From an uncultured Bacteroidia bacterium (GTDB taxonomy: Bacteria > Bacteroidota > Bacteroidia > Bacteroidales > F082): a DNA stretch of 64,000 bases. A program made the translations under genes and the position numbers. Location of the stretch: contig CADBZW010000001.1 in the NCBI GenBank assembly GCA_902799345.1, positions 62,001 through 126,000 on the forward strand. Reading direction: 5' to 3'. Shown in pieces: positions 1-7,959 of this stretch; the first letter of the stretch is position 1, and every line of letters begins with the position of its first letter. The notes beneath the pieces were generated by a model. That model did not search any database. It was not told the DNA's origin and saw only the letters and a program-made list of their open reading frames with translations.

Positions 1-231
1 AGGGCGGGCCTGCAAGCTGCCTTGAAGGCTCACGACATCCCCACGGCTGTCTATTATCCCATTCCGATGCACCGCCAGACGGCTTTCAGCTATCTGAACC
101 TTGACGACAACCGTTGCCCCGTCGCCGACCAATTGGCCGACACAGTCGTTTCTTTGCCGATACATCCTTACCTCTCGGAGTCAGACCAAGACTTGATTTG
201 TAAGGTGGTTTGTGATTATCTTTGCAAATAA
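1..231 (+). CDS. DegT/DnrJ/EryC1/StrS-family aminotransferase, C-terminal part (5' end outside window)
   Basis: The reading frame is open from base 1, so this is the last 76 codons of a gene that begins upstream. The fragment has the family's typical C-terminal block YYPIPMHRQTAF followed by the LPIHPYLSE segment and the final helix, as seen in PLP-dependent nucleotide-sugar aminotransferases of the WbpE/ArnB type. The catalytic lysine lies upstream and cannot be seen. The gene ends 12 bp before the sugar transferase, which suggests one operon. By analogy it would aminate a keto-sugar nucleotide for the polysaccharide; the exact substrate is unknown. Confidence 0.85.
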   Translation, partial: RAGLQAALKAHDIPTAVYYPIPMHRQTAFSYLNLDDNRCPVADQLADTVVSLPIHPYLSESDQDLICKVVCDYLCK

Positions 232-243
232 TGATCTGATTCC

Positions 244-1365
244 ATGGGCGTTAGGGCATATCTAAGCGACTGGGCTTCTCGCGACAACTACGACGAGGTG
301 ATGGAGTATTTGTCTGTCACCGAGACGCAGCACGCCCCGAGGTTCGAGTTTGACGATGCCCCGGATGCTCTGAGGGAATTGATTACGGTAGCAGAGACGC
401 CCCGTGGCCCCGAGCGCTCCCAGTGGCTGAACGACTATGCCGAAAAGTCATGGGATGTGCCTGATGGCGAAGCCGAGGTGTTGCTTGCCAAAGACCATCT
501 GAACGCTATCCGTTATTTGAATCGTTATCTACGCCAGGCCAATGCCAAATTGAAGCAAGACGGCTATCTGGTTTGTGCGTTCGATACGGCCCAAAAGCGT
601 CGTGCCCAAATCTTCAGCCGTTACCCGAAGATTATTGCCTATATAGTCTATTTCTTTGATTTCCTGTGGCATAGGGTGTGTCCTAAGGTGGGACTGACAC
701 GCCGATTTTATTACTTTTGCACACGAAAGGTGAGGAAGGTGTTTCCACGCCCCGAAGTGTTGGGTAGGTTGTATTATTGTGGCTTTGAGGTGGTCAGCGA
801 GCGGTATATCCACGACCGTTATTGTGTCATCGGACAAAAGAAGCGTTCCCCTCACAAAGAGCCTCATACCTATGGCCCTCTCGTCAGGTTGCGCAGGATA
901 GGGAAGGATGGAGTGAAATTCAATGTGTTCAAGTTTCGCACGATGTATGCCTATTCTGAGTACTTGCAGACTTATATCTACGAAAACAATGACTTGGATG
1001 TGGGGGGCAAATTCAACGATGACTATCGCGTCACCGAGTGGGGACGTTTCTTGCGCAAGACGTGGCTTGATGAGTTGCCTATGTTTATCAACATCCTGAA
1101 AGGGCAGATGAAGTTGGTCGGTGTGCGGCCGCTGAGCCAACAGTATTTCGATTTGTACACAAAAGAAATACAAGAACTTAGAATAAAAACAAAGCCAGGC
1201 CTTTTACCGCCGTTCTATGTCGACATGCCTGAGACCTTGGATGAGATCCAGGAGAGTGAGCGCCGTTATTTGGAGGCCTATTTGGAGCATCCTTTCCGCA
1301 CCGACTGGAAATACTTCTGGAGAATTGTCGCCAACATTCTTTTCAGAGGCAAGCGCTCCAAATAA
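244..1365 (+). CDS. initiating sugar-1-phosphate transferase (polyprenyl-phosphate PGT) with methyltransferase-like N-terminal region
   Basis: The C-terminal half (about residues 205-373) is a bacterial sugar transferase domain: RRIGKDG, KFRTM at 230-234, the catalytic DELP dyad at 276-279 and LKGQMKLVGVRP after it. Family members load a sugar phosphate onto undecaprenyl phosphate at the inner membrane face and so start glycan assembly. The N-terminal 200 residues are not the usual membrane-helix region. They contain a segment around YLNRYLRQANAKLKQDGYLV and EVLGRLYYCGFEVVSE that resembles a class I methyltransferase fold, a layout I recall from Bacteroidota sugar transferases. The membrane hairpin normally just before the catalytic domain is poorly recognisable; an aromatic segment near 128-145 may be a substitute. 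The start is the first ATG after the in-frame stop. Confidence 0.85.
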   Translation: MGVRAYLSDWASRDNYDEVMEYLSVTETQHAPRFEFDDAPDALRELITVAETPRGPERSQWLNDYAEKSWDVPDGEAEVLLAKDHLNAIRYLNRYLRQANAKLKQDGYLVCAFDTAQKRRAQIFSRYPKIIAYIVYFFDFLWHRVCPKVGLTRRFYYFCTRKVRKVFPRPEVLGRLYYCGFEVVSERYIHDRYCVIGQKKRSPHKEPHTYGPLVRLRRIGKDGVKFNVFKFRTMYAYSEYLQTYIYENNDLDVGGKFNDDYRVTEWGRFLRKTWLDELPMFINILKGQMKLVGVRPLSQQYFDLYTKEIQELRIKTKPGLLPPFYVDMPETLDEIQESERRYLEAYLEHPFRTDWKYFWRIVANILFRGKRSK

Positions 1366-1372
1366 TCCAAAC

Positions 1373-1397
1373 AAACAATATTTTCGGTTGTTTTTTT
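1373..1397 (+). terminator. possible weak intrinsic terminator
   Basis: A 6-bp stem (AAACAA paired with TTGTTT) with a 9-nt loop is followed directly by a run of T. It lies just behind the sugar transferase and before the promoter candidates of wzm. The stem is short and AT-rich, so termination is likely partial at best. Confidence 0.3.
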
Positions 1398-1398
1398 C

Positions 1399-1430
1399 TT
1401 GTTTTATTTAAAAAATAATCCTTACATTTG
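1399..1430 (+). promoter_or_regulatory. candidate Bacteroidota promoter (upstream of wzm)
   Basis: TTG at 1399-1401 and TACATTTG at 1423-1430 match the phylum's -33 TTG and -7 TAnnTTTG elements with 21 nt between them. It would transcribe the exporter operon beginning at 1570 with a leader of about 130 nt. Confidence 0.45.
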
Positions 1431-1463
1431 CAAATTGTAATTTTAGGTGTATTTTAGCCTGGA

Positions 1464-1493
1464 TTGCATTTTGCCCGCTATCTCATAAGTTTG
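1464..1493 (+). promoter_or_regulatory. candidate Bacteroidota promoter, second copy upstream of wzm
   Basis: TTG at 1464-1466 and TAAGTTTG at 1486-1493 are separated by 19 nt, the preferred spacing for this promoter type. The predicted start would lie near 1500, about 70 nt before the wzm ATG. Together with the upstream candidate it suggests a transcription unit starting here. Confidence 0.45.
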
Positions 1494-1569
1494 GGATAAG
1501 TGGTTTAAGTACAAATAGTTATGCTTTCTTGATGTGAGTCAAGATGCGAAAGCTTTACACTTTTTTGAG

Positions 1570-2448
1570 ATGAGTAGTAATACGGAAAACGAAAACTGGA
1601 CCACCATCATCAAGCCTCGTAACAAGCTTTTTGAGGTGAATCTGAAAGAGATATGGGACTATCGTGACCTTTGGGCCATCTTTGTGAAGCGGAACATCGC
1701 GGTAACCTATAAGCAGACCGTCTTAGGGCCGTTATGGTGGATCATACAGCCCGCTTTGACGGTTATCATGTACATGGTGGTGTTTGGCGGTATCGCTGGT
1801 ATTCCCACCGATGGCATCCCTCAGCCCTTGTTTTACCTAGGTGGCATTGCCATGTGGGGTTATTTTTCTTCTTGTTTAGGAAATGCATCAAACACCTTTG
1901 TTGCCAATGCAGGCATGTTTGGCAAGGTCTACTTTCCGAGGCTGATTATGCCTTTGGTGAGTATTACCAGCAACTTGGTGAGGTTTAGCATCCAGTTGCT
2001 CTTGTTTGTGATAGTTTACATTTACTATGCCTTCATTGGGCAGGCACCCAGCCCCAACTGGTATTTGCTGCTGTTTCCGCTTTTGGTGTTGATGTTGGCT
2101 GGTCAGGCTTTGGGCTTCGGCATCATCGTTTCTTCAATGACGACCAAGTATCGTGACTTGCAAATTCTGTTTTCCTTTTTCGTCTCTTTGTGGATGTATG
2201 CCACGCCTATTGTCTATCCTTTGAGTCAAGTGAAGGGCAAAATGGTTGCTGGCTTTGATCTATACCGACTCATGCACTTCAATCCTGTAACTCCCATCAT
2301 TGAGACCTTTAAGCATGGCGCATTAGGTGCTGGCGAGTTCATTGGTTGGGGCTGGCTGGCCTATAGCTTCGGATTCATGCTCGTGGTGCTATTCCTTGGC
2401 ATTCTGATTTTCAACAAGGTCCAGAAGAGCTTTATGGATACGGTGTGA
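1570..2448 (+). CDS. wzm: ABC-2 type polysaccharide exporter permease (Wzm/TagG-like)
   Basis: This is the membrane subunit of an ABC exporter that moves a completed lipid-linked glycan across the inner membrane. A soluble N-terminus (IIKPRNKLFEVNLKEIWDYRDL) precedes the signature VKRNIAVTYKQTVLGPLWWIIQP, followed by about six hydrophobic segments, as in the ABC2_membrane family; 292 residues is a normal length. I chose ATG 1570 because homologues begin about ten residues before the W..IIKP block; an in-frame GTG at 1534 would add 12 residues. Its ATPase partner is not adjacent but at 8981, after an AT-rich gene block, which is unusual for wzm/wzt pairs. Confidence 0.9.
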   Translation: MSSNTENENWTTIIKPRNKLFEVNLKEIWDYRDLWAIFVKRNIAVTYKQTVLGPLWWIIQPALTVIMYMVVFGGIAGIPTDGIPQPLFYLGGIAMWGYFSSCLGNASNTFVANAGMFGKVYFPRLIMPLVSITSNLVRFSIQLLLFVIVYIYYAFIGQAPSPNWYLLLFPLLVLMLAGQALGFGIIVSSMTTKYRDLQILFSFFVSLWMYATPIVYPLSQVKGKMVAGFDLYRLMHFNPVTPIIETFKHGALGAGEFIGWGWLAYSFGFMLVVLFLGILIFNKVQKSFMDTV

Positions 2449-2537
2449 GTCGGTTAGGAGGAGAGACGCAATGCTTAATGAAAAAGACATAGAAACGATG
2501 TGTTGACGAGTGGAGGGTGGAGTGAATTAATACTGTA

Positions 2538-3497
2538 ATGGAAACGATTAATATCCTTTGCGCTACAGATAATAATTATGCCCCTTATTGTGGCATTATG
2601 CTGACTTCTTTGTTCGAAAGTAATAAGGATTGTAGGTTTGAAGTGTTTGTTTTTGTTGATGATACGTTTTCTAATAATATGAGCTTTGTTAAGTTAGGGG
2701 CTAGGTATAAGCAAAGGATTAACATAGTAGCGGTTGATGATTCAAAAATCGCGGGTTTACCGGTTGTAGAAGGATGGGTTACTTCCCCTACATATTATCG
2801 TTTGCTGGCGTCAGAATTGTTGCCAGAGTATATCCATAAAAGCATATATCTAGATTGTGATGTGATTGTGAGTGGCGATATTAAGCCGTTATGGAAAGTG
2901 GATTTGGAAGGAATGGCTGTGGCTGGGGTAAAAGACTATTATCTGAGCAAGTGCGGCAGGGGGTGGCGGAATGATACGCCTAATGACTATATTAATGCCG
3001 GGGTGCTGGTTGTAGATTTGGATTTATGGAGGAAAGAAGGGATAAGTGGGCTCGTTTTAGATTATCTATGGACAAACAGGGATGATAAATCCAAAGTGTA
3101 TTATATGGATCAAGATGCGTTGAATGCCGTTTTGTTAGATAAGAAGTTAGTGCTTCCAGAAAGGTTTAATTATCAAGTCGATATTTTCAATAAGAATCAT
3201 TGGTTTTATTATTCCGAAGAACAAAGGAATTGCTTTATTGAGGAGGGCAAGGCTGTTACGGTCATCCACTACTTAGGTATGAAGCCATGGAGAAGTAGGA
3301 AAAACTTTGGCCCGCTTTTCAATAGATGGGAAGAGATGAGGCGAAAGAGCCTTTGGCCCAATTGCCGTGCTTATATTCCTTGGAAAAAGCAAATAAAGTT
3401 TTGGGTGAAGAGAACATTTTTTCCTCGTCTTTTGAGACATCAGTTGAAGGAATTATGGTTTATGCCAAAGGAATTGTGCCTTTTCCCGTCATTTTGA
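2538..3497 (+). CDS. glycosyltransferase family 8
   Basis: Opens with the GT8 pattern NILCATDNNYAPYCGIMLTSL and carries the metal-binding DxD as LDCDVIV (D106, D108), followed by the acceptor-side segment NDYINAGVLVVDLDLW and a late HYLGMKPW motif. GT8 enzymes are retaining transferases that use UDP-glucose or UDP-galactose, as in LPS core synthesis; the specific sugar cannot be read here. The C-terminus is basic and hydrophobic, consistent with peripheral membrane association. The gene is visibly richer in A and T than wzm and begins the block that separates wzm from wzt, so it may have been acquired with that block. Confidence 0.88.
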   Translation: METINILCATDNNYAPYCGIMLTSLFESNKDCRFEVFVFVDDTFSNNMSFVKLGARYKQRINIVAVDDSKIAGLPVVEGWVTSPTYYRLLASELLPEYIHKSIYLDCDVIVSGDIKPLWKVDLEGMAVAGVKDYYLSKCGRGWRNDTPNDYINAGVLVVDLDLWRKEGISGLVLDYLWTNRDDKSKVYYMDQDALNAVLLDKKLVLPERFNYQVDIFNKNHWFYYSEEQRNCFIEEGKAVTVIHYLGMKPWRSRKNFGPLFNRWEEMRRKSLWPNCRAYIPWKKQIKFWVKRTFFPRLLRHQLKELWFMPKELCLFPSF

Positions 3498-3571
3498 GAT
3501 ATTGTACAAGTGATAATGGCATACTTAAAGTTGAATTGGAAATTGTTCGCAAACTAGATATTTTTAAATAA

Positions 3572-4705
3572 ATGAGAGTACTTGTTACAGGAGGAGCAGG
3601 CTTTATCGGCTCAAAGATTGCATTGAAATTACACGCGAAAGGCTATGAAGTCGTCGTGCTGGATTCTTTATCAGAGCAGATACATGGGAAAAAGCCGGAT
3701 GAGACGTCTCCATTATATAATAGCATAAAAAACAAAGTTGAATTTATTCGTGGATCGGTTTCTAATCGAAATGATTGGGAGCATGCGTTGGTTAATGTGG
3801 ATTATGTTATACACTTGGCCGCAGAAACCGGAACAGGACAATCCATGTATGAAATAGAAAAGTATGTTGGAAGCAATATAGGAGGCACAGCCTTGCTATT
3901 GGATATATTGGCCAATCAACCTCATCAAGTGAAACGGGTTGTGGTGGCAGAGTCCCGTGCGATATATGGTGAGGGTAAGTATATATGCCCCCAATGTGGA
4001 GTAGTATATCCTTTGGCCCGCAAAGATGAGGATATGGCAAGAGGTGACTTTGAGTGCAAATGTCCGAAATGTGGAGGTGAAGTGCAATTGGTGGCTACAA
4101 CGGAAGATAGTAAGATACACCCCACCTCCGTGTATGGTATTACCAAGCAAGTTCAGGGCCAATTGGTGCATTTGGTATGCCAAAGCATAGGCGTGGAATC
4201 AGTTTCATTTAGATACCAAAATGTTTATGGCCCCGGACAATCTTTGAGCAATCCATATACTGGTATATTGAGCATTTTCTCAACGAGGATTAAGAATGGA
4301 AATGGCATCAATATCTTTGAAGATGGAAAAGAGACACGGGACTTTGTGTATATCGAAGATGTGGCAGAGGCGACCATATTGGGGTTGGAAGTGCCTGAGG
4401 CAAATGGACATGTGTTTAATATAGGGACAGGTGAGGCGACAGATGTATTAACAGTGGCTAAGACATTGTGTGAAAAGTATGGGGTACAGGTTCCTATAAC
4501 CATTTCTGGTAATTATCGCCTGGGCGATATCCGTCATAACTATGCGGATATTAGTTTGGCCAAAAAGATTTTGGGCTTTACCCCACAATGGTCGTTTGAA
4601 AAAGGCATAGAGCAATTCACAAAATGGGTGAATGAACAAGAGGTACAGGATGATAACTACGAGGCTTCTATAGCCGAGATGAAAGCGAAAGGCCTTTATA
4701 AATGA
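3572..4705 (+). CDS. NAD-dependent sugar-nucleotide epimerase/dehydratase with inserted zinc ribbon
   Basis: An extended short-chain dehydrogenase: the NAD-binding GGAGFIG is at residues 7-13, the active-site Y188xxxK192 is in SVYGITK, and RYQNVYGPGQ and ETRDFVYIEDV follow. Between the dinucleotide fold and the active site sits an inserted segment with two CPxC pairs, C139-C142 and C164-C167, which should bind zinc. This insertion occurs in the dTDP-L-rhamnose 4-epimerase (WbiB-like) group, so a 4-epimerase acting on a dTDP-6-deoxyhexose is my best guess. The first catalytic serine region reads AESRAIYGEG rather than the usual SSxxVYG. The stop overlaps the next start by 4 bp (ATGA). Confidence 0.8.
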   Translation: MRVLVTGGAGFIGSKIALKLHAKGYEVVVLDSLSEQIHGKKPDETSPLYNSIKNKVEFIRGSVSNRNDWEHALVNVDYVIHLAAETGTGQSMYEIEKYVGSNIGGTALLLDILANQPHQVKRVVVAESRAIYGEGKYICPQCGVVYPLARKDEDMARGDFECKCPKCGGEVQLVATTEDSKIHPTSVYGITKQVQGQLVHLVCQSIGVESVSFRYQNVYGPGQSLSNPYTGILSIFSTRIKNGNGINIFEDGKETRDFVYIEDVAEATILGLEVPEANGHVFNIGTGEATDVLTVAKTLCEKYGVQVPITISGNYRLGDIRHNYADISLAKKILGFTPQWSFEKGIEQFTKWVNEQEVQDDNYEASIAEMKAKGLYK

Positions 4706-5298
4706 AGAGTTTGCGTAAATTTTTAGCAGATGTCGTCCATTATTTAACTCGTAATGGATTCGGCTCGGAGAAATGGAAGAGACAATTCGCTTATCTCGGT
4801 AAGGGTGCTAGTATTGCATATCCAGCAAATTTATTAGGATTTGAGTCTATTTCGATAGGAGATAATTCGGTGATACTCAGCCATAGTAGAATATCGAATT
4901 TTCAGATTGAAGGGGTAAAACCGCGGATTCGAATAGGTAAGGATTGTTACATTGGTTATTATTTTTCAGTGCTTAATGCGTCTTGTGTGGATATAGGCGA
5001 CAATGTGCTTGTTGCATCTCATGTCTTGATAAGTTCAGAGAATCACAGTATGGATCCTGAATCTGATTTGTCATATGCGGCACAACCGCTGCAATCAAGC
5101 CCTGTAACTATTGGAGACGGATGTTGGATAGGAGAGAAAGTTTGTATATTGCCAGGTGTGAATATCGGAAAGAAATGTATTATTGGGGCTGGAAGCGTTG
5201 TGACCAAGTCGATTCCCGACTATTCAATAGCTGTTGGCAATCCCGCCAAGATAATTAAAAAATATGATTTTGAGGTTCATGATTGGGTAAAAGTATGA
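4702..5298 (+). CDS. left-handed beta-helix acyltransferase (hexapeptide repeat)
   Basis: A 198-residue protein made mostly of hexapeptide repeats (ISIGDNSVI, IRIGKDCYIG, VDIGDNVLVAS, VTIGDGCWIGEKVCILPGVNIG) and ending with GAGSVVTKSIPDYSIAVGNPAKII, the usual C-terminal cap of the CysE/LacA/NodL group. Such enzymes transfer acetyl or related acyl groups from acyl-CoA to a sugar; the conserved histidine is probably that in SSENHSMD. The position between an epimerase and a fucosyltransferase-like gene suggests O-acetylation of the glycan, but N-acetylation of an amino sugar is equally possible. It is joined to both neighbours by 4-bp overlaps. Confidence 0.85.
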   Translation: MKSLRKFLADVVHYLTRNGFGSEKWKRQFAYLGKGASIAYPANLLGFESISIGDNSVILSHSRISNFQIEGVKPRIRIGKDCYIGYYFSVLNASCVDIGDNVLVASHVLISSENHSMDPESDLSYAAQPLQSSPVTIGDGCWIGEKVCILPGVNIGKKCIIGAGSVVTKSIPDYSIAVGNPAKIIKKYDFEVHDWVKV

Positions 5299-6251
5299 TA
5301 CATGTTAGCTTAATAGGGCGTATTGGTAACCAGCTTTTTATATATGCTGCAGCCGAAGCGTTTCGTCAGAAAAGAGGAAGGAGAGAGAAGATCGTGTTTT
5401 ATGACGAGTCCATTTTGAAAGCAGGATGGACAAACTCATTGCATGATTATGAATTGGAGAATGTTGAATATATTCACGAATACAAGAAAAGGCCTTTAGT
5501 TACCAAGATGCAATCGTTTGTGGCATCCCGTATGTTTAAAATTCTGCGCCACAAAAAATGGAATGAGATAGCTCGTATAGAGGAAAAACTACAGTCTTTT
5601 TTAAGTGTTCTGGGTGTTCGGACTTCTAGGTATGGGGGAACAGCTGAAGCAAAGATTCCTGTCACCAAAAATGTTTGGATGACAGGGTATTTCCAATCTA
5701 CAAGATATTTTGAGGATATTGCTCCTCTGATTCATGACAAACTGACTTATCGTCTTCCACTGTTACGTGAAAAAGAATATGTTCAACAGTTGGAACAGAG
5801 GAACTCGGTGTGCATCAGTATCAAAGTGGAACACAATGCCGAAAATCCTATATGGGATGTGTGTGGAAAGGATTACTATATTCAAGCAATAGAATATATC
5901 AATCAAAATGTTGAGAATCCGTTGTTCTTTATTTGCTCGGATAACGTACAATATGTTTTGGATCATTATATTGATGCAAACAAATACGATTATATAGTCC
6001 AAGAAAAAGGGCTGCCTGTAAGTGATGCTTTGGCAATAATGAGCACTTGTAAACATTTTGTGATTGGTAACACCTCGTTTGGAAGATGGGCTCAAATCTT
6101 GTCGCAAAATCCGGATAAGATTGTTGTGGCACCTAATCGTTGGTTTAGAGATGAAGATATGCAAACGGATGACATCTATAAAGAGAATCCTCATTGGCAT
6201 CTCATAGATGTAACGGAATATTTAGAACGGACAAAACAGAGATATGAATAG
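5295..6251 (+). CDS. glycosyltransferase family 11-like (alpha-1,2-fucosyltransferase family)
   Basis: The N-terminal GRIGNQLFIYAAAEA and the C-terminal DALAIMSTCKHFVIGNTSFGRWAQIL correspond to conserved GT11 blocks, so the fold is that of alpha-1,2-fucosyltransferases. The donor-binding HxRRGD motif is replaced by SIKVEHNAENP, a substitution I recall in a Bacteroidota subgroup still annotated as fucosyltransferase; the donor may therefore not be GDP-fucose. I chose ATG 5295 because it gives a 4-bp ATGA overlap with the acetyltransferase; an upstream TTG (5283) is less likely. AT-rich like its neighbours. No GDP-fucose synthesis gene is in the window. Confidence 0.75.
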   Translation: MIHVSLIGRIGNQLFIYAAAEAFRQKRGRREKIVFYDESILKAGWTNSLHDYELENVEYIHEYKKRPLVTKMQSFVASRMFKILRHKKWNEIARIEEKLQSFLSVLGVRTSRYGGTAEAKIPVTKNVWMTGYFQSTRYFEDIAPLIHDKLTYRLPLLREKEYVQQLEQRNSVCISIKVEHNAENPIWDVCGKDYYIQAIEYINQNVENPLFFICSDNVQYVLDHYIDANKYDYIVQEKGLPVSDALAIMSTCKHFVIGNTSFGRWAQILSQNPDKIVVAPNRWFRDEDMQTDDIYKENPHWHLIDVTEYLERTKQRYE

Positions 6252-7353
6252 TGAACCGGTATTAGTCACGTCTCCGCTTCTTCCTGATTTGGCAGAGTTC
6301 AACCAATATCTTCGGCAGATATGGGACAGCAAGTGGATTACCAACAACGGCCAGTTCCACCAACAGTTGGAAAAGGCGTTGTGTGAGTATCTTGGTGTTG
6401 AGTTTCTGAGCCTATTCACCAATGGCACTTTGCCTTTGATTACAGCTTTGCAAGCTTTGCATATCACGGGTGAGGTGATTACCACGCCATATAGCTTTGT
6501 GGCGACAACTCATGCCTTGTGGTGGAACGGCATCAAGCCAGTGTTTGTGGATATTGACCCAACGAATTGTGGCATTGATCCCGACAAGATTGAGGCTGCC
6601 ATAACGTCAAGAACAACGGCTATTATGCCAGTACATTGCTATGGCAAGCCCTGTGATACGGAGCGCATTCAAGCCATTGCCGACAAATATGGATTGAAGG
6701 TAATTTATGATGCAGCCCATGCCTTCGGCGTCGAAGTAAATGGAGAATCCATTTTGAAACAAGGAGACATGTCCACTTTGAGTTTTCACGCCACCAAGGT
6801 ATACAACACAGCCGAAGGTGGTGCATTGATTGTGAAGGATGCCGAAACCAAGAAGAGAGTGGATTATTTAAAGAACTTCGGTTTCGCAGGCGAGACCGAG
6901 GTGGTCGCCCCAGGCATCAACAGCAAGATGGATGAGATAAGGGCTGCCTTGGGTTTGCTGAACTTGAAACAAGTTGATGATGCCATAGAAAAACGTCATC
7001 AAGTGGCGATAAAATACCGGGAAGTATTAAAGAGTGTGAAAGGCATCCGTTTCTTTGACGATATGCCTGGTGTAAAACATAACTATAGTTATTTCCCCAT
7101 TTTTGTGAATGCGGAAGAGTATGGCATGACGCGCGATGAACTTTATTTCAAGATGCAAGAGAAAGGCGTGTATGGCCGTAGGTATTTTTATCCGCTGATT
7201 AGTACCTTCTCTACGTACCGTGGCTTGGAGTCATCCAGACCTGAAAACCTGCCCAATGCAACAAGAATTGCCAACGAGGTGATATGCTTGCCAATGCATC
7301 ATGGGTTGACGGAAGAAGATGTTGATTTAATCATTTCCCTAATTAATAAATAA
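6244..7353 (+). CDS. DegT/DnrJ/EryC1/StrS aminotransferase (nucleotide-sugar 4-aminotransferase type)
   Basis: A full-length fold type I PLP enzyme. The start VTSPLLPDLAEF...KWITNNG, the substrate block TTPYSFVATTHAL, D156 in YDAAHAFG and the Schiff-base lysine K185 in SFHATKVYNTAEGG are all present, as in WecE/VioA/PerA-like enzymes that convert a 4-keto-6-deoxyhexose nucleotide to the 4-amino sugar with glutamate as donor. It overlaps the GT11 gene by 8 bp and is followed after 9 bp by a hexapeptide acyltransferase, which together could yield a 4-acylamido-4,6-dideoxyhexose. That product is inference. A truncated relative lies at 10264. Confidence 0.88.
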   Translation: MNSEPVLVTSPLLPDLAEFNQYLRQIWDSKWITNNGQFHQQLEKALCEYLGVEFLSLFTNGTLPLITALQALHITGEVITTPYSFVATTHALWWNGIKPVFVDIDPTNCGIDPDKIEAAITSRTTAIMPVHCYGKPCDTERIQAIADKYGLKVIYDAAHAFGVEVNGESILKQGDMSTLSFHATKVYNTAEGGALIVKDAETKKRVDYLKNFGFAGETEVVAPGINSKMDEIRAALGLLNLKQVDDAIEKRHQVAIKYREVLKSVKGIRFFDDMPGVKHNYSYFPIFVNAEEYGMTRDELYFKMQEKGVYGRRYFYPLISTFSTYRGLESSRPENLPNATRIANEVICLPMHHGLTEEDVDLIISLINK

Positions 7354-7362
7354 TGAAGCTTT

Positions 7363-7941
7363 ATGGATTCTTTTTATTCCGAAGATGAGTTGAAGGCTTT
7401 GGGTTTCAAATTTATTGGCCAGAATGTCAAGTTGAGTAGAAAAGCGAGTGTGTACTCACCAGAGAAGATTTCATTAGGGCATGATGTTCGTATTGATGAT
7501 TTTTGTGTTATTTCAGGCCATATTGAGATAGGCAACTATGTTCATATTGCAGCATCATGTTTACTATTTGGTGGAAATGATGGGATTGTGTTTGAAGATT
7601 TTACAGGTCTTTCTTCGAGGAGTGCTGTGTATGCTGAAAGCGATGATTATTCAGGTGCCTATTTTACCAATCCGACTTTGCCAGCGAAATATCGTCATAT
7701 AATTGGTGGCGGGGTGGTAGTAAAGAAACACGCTATTATTGGATCAGGTTGCACAATACTGCCAAATGTGGTGATAGGAGAAGGTTGTTCCATTGGGGCG
7801 ATGTCGTTGATTAATAAATCTTTAGATGGTTGGAAAATATATGTTGGAATTCCTTGCCATTATGTTAAAGATAGAAGTGATGATTTACTGGAGATGGAAG
7901 TGAAATTCATGGAAAAAAGTAGGCAGGACTTTATAGGGTGA
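7363..7941 (+). CDS. left-handed beta-helix acyltransferase (probable amino-sugar N-acyltransferase)
   Basis: A 192-residue hexapeptide-repeat protein beginning with FYSEDELKALGFKFIGQNV and containing SPEKISLGHDVRIDDFCVISG, IEIGNYVHIAASC and the cap GEGCSIGAMSLINKSLDGWKIYVGIP. This subgroup is often found beside DegT aminotransferases in O-antigen loci, so N-acylation of the sugar made by the preceding enzyme is plausible. The start lies 9 bp after the aminotransferase stop. The C-terminal tail (KSRQDFIG) resembles the short coding trace preceding the GT2 gene at 10388, which suggests that an aminotransferase-acyltransferase-GT2 cassette was once duplicated. Confidence 0.82.
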   Translation: MDSFYSEDELKALGFKFIGQNVKLSRKASVYSPEKISLGHDVRIDDFCVISGHIEIGNYVHIAASCLLFGGNDGIVFEDFTGLSSRSAVYAESDDYSGAYFTNPTLPAKYRHIIGGGVVVKKHAIIGSGCTILPNVVIGEGCSIGAMSLINKSLDGWKIYVGIPCHYVKDRSDDLLEMEVKFMEKSRQDFIG

Positions 7942-7959
7942 TTCATCAAGATATTTGGT

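Noticed and set aside
2471-2506. Eleven-codon reading frame between wzm and the GT8 gene.
   Set aside because: No similarity to a family start that I recognise and no start context; too short to call a gene or remnant.
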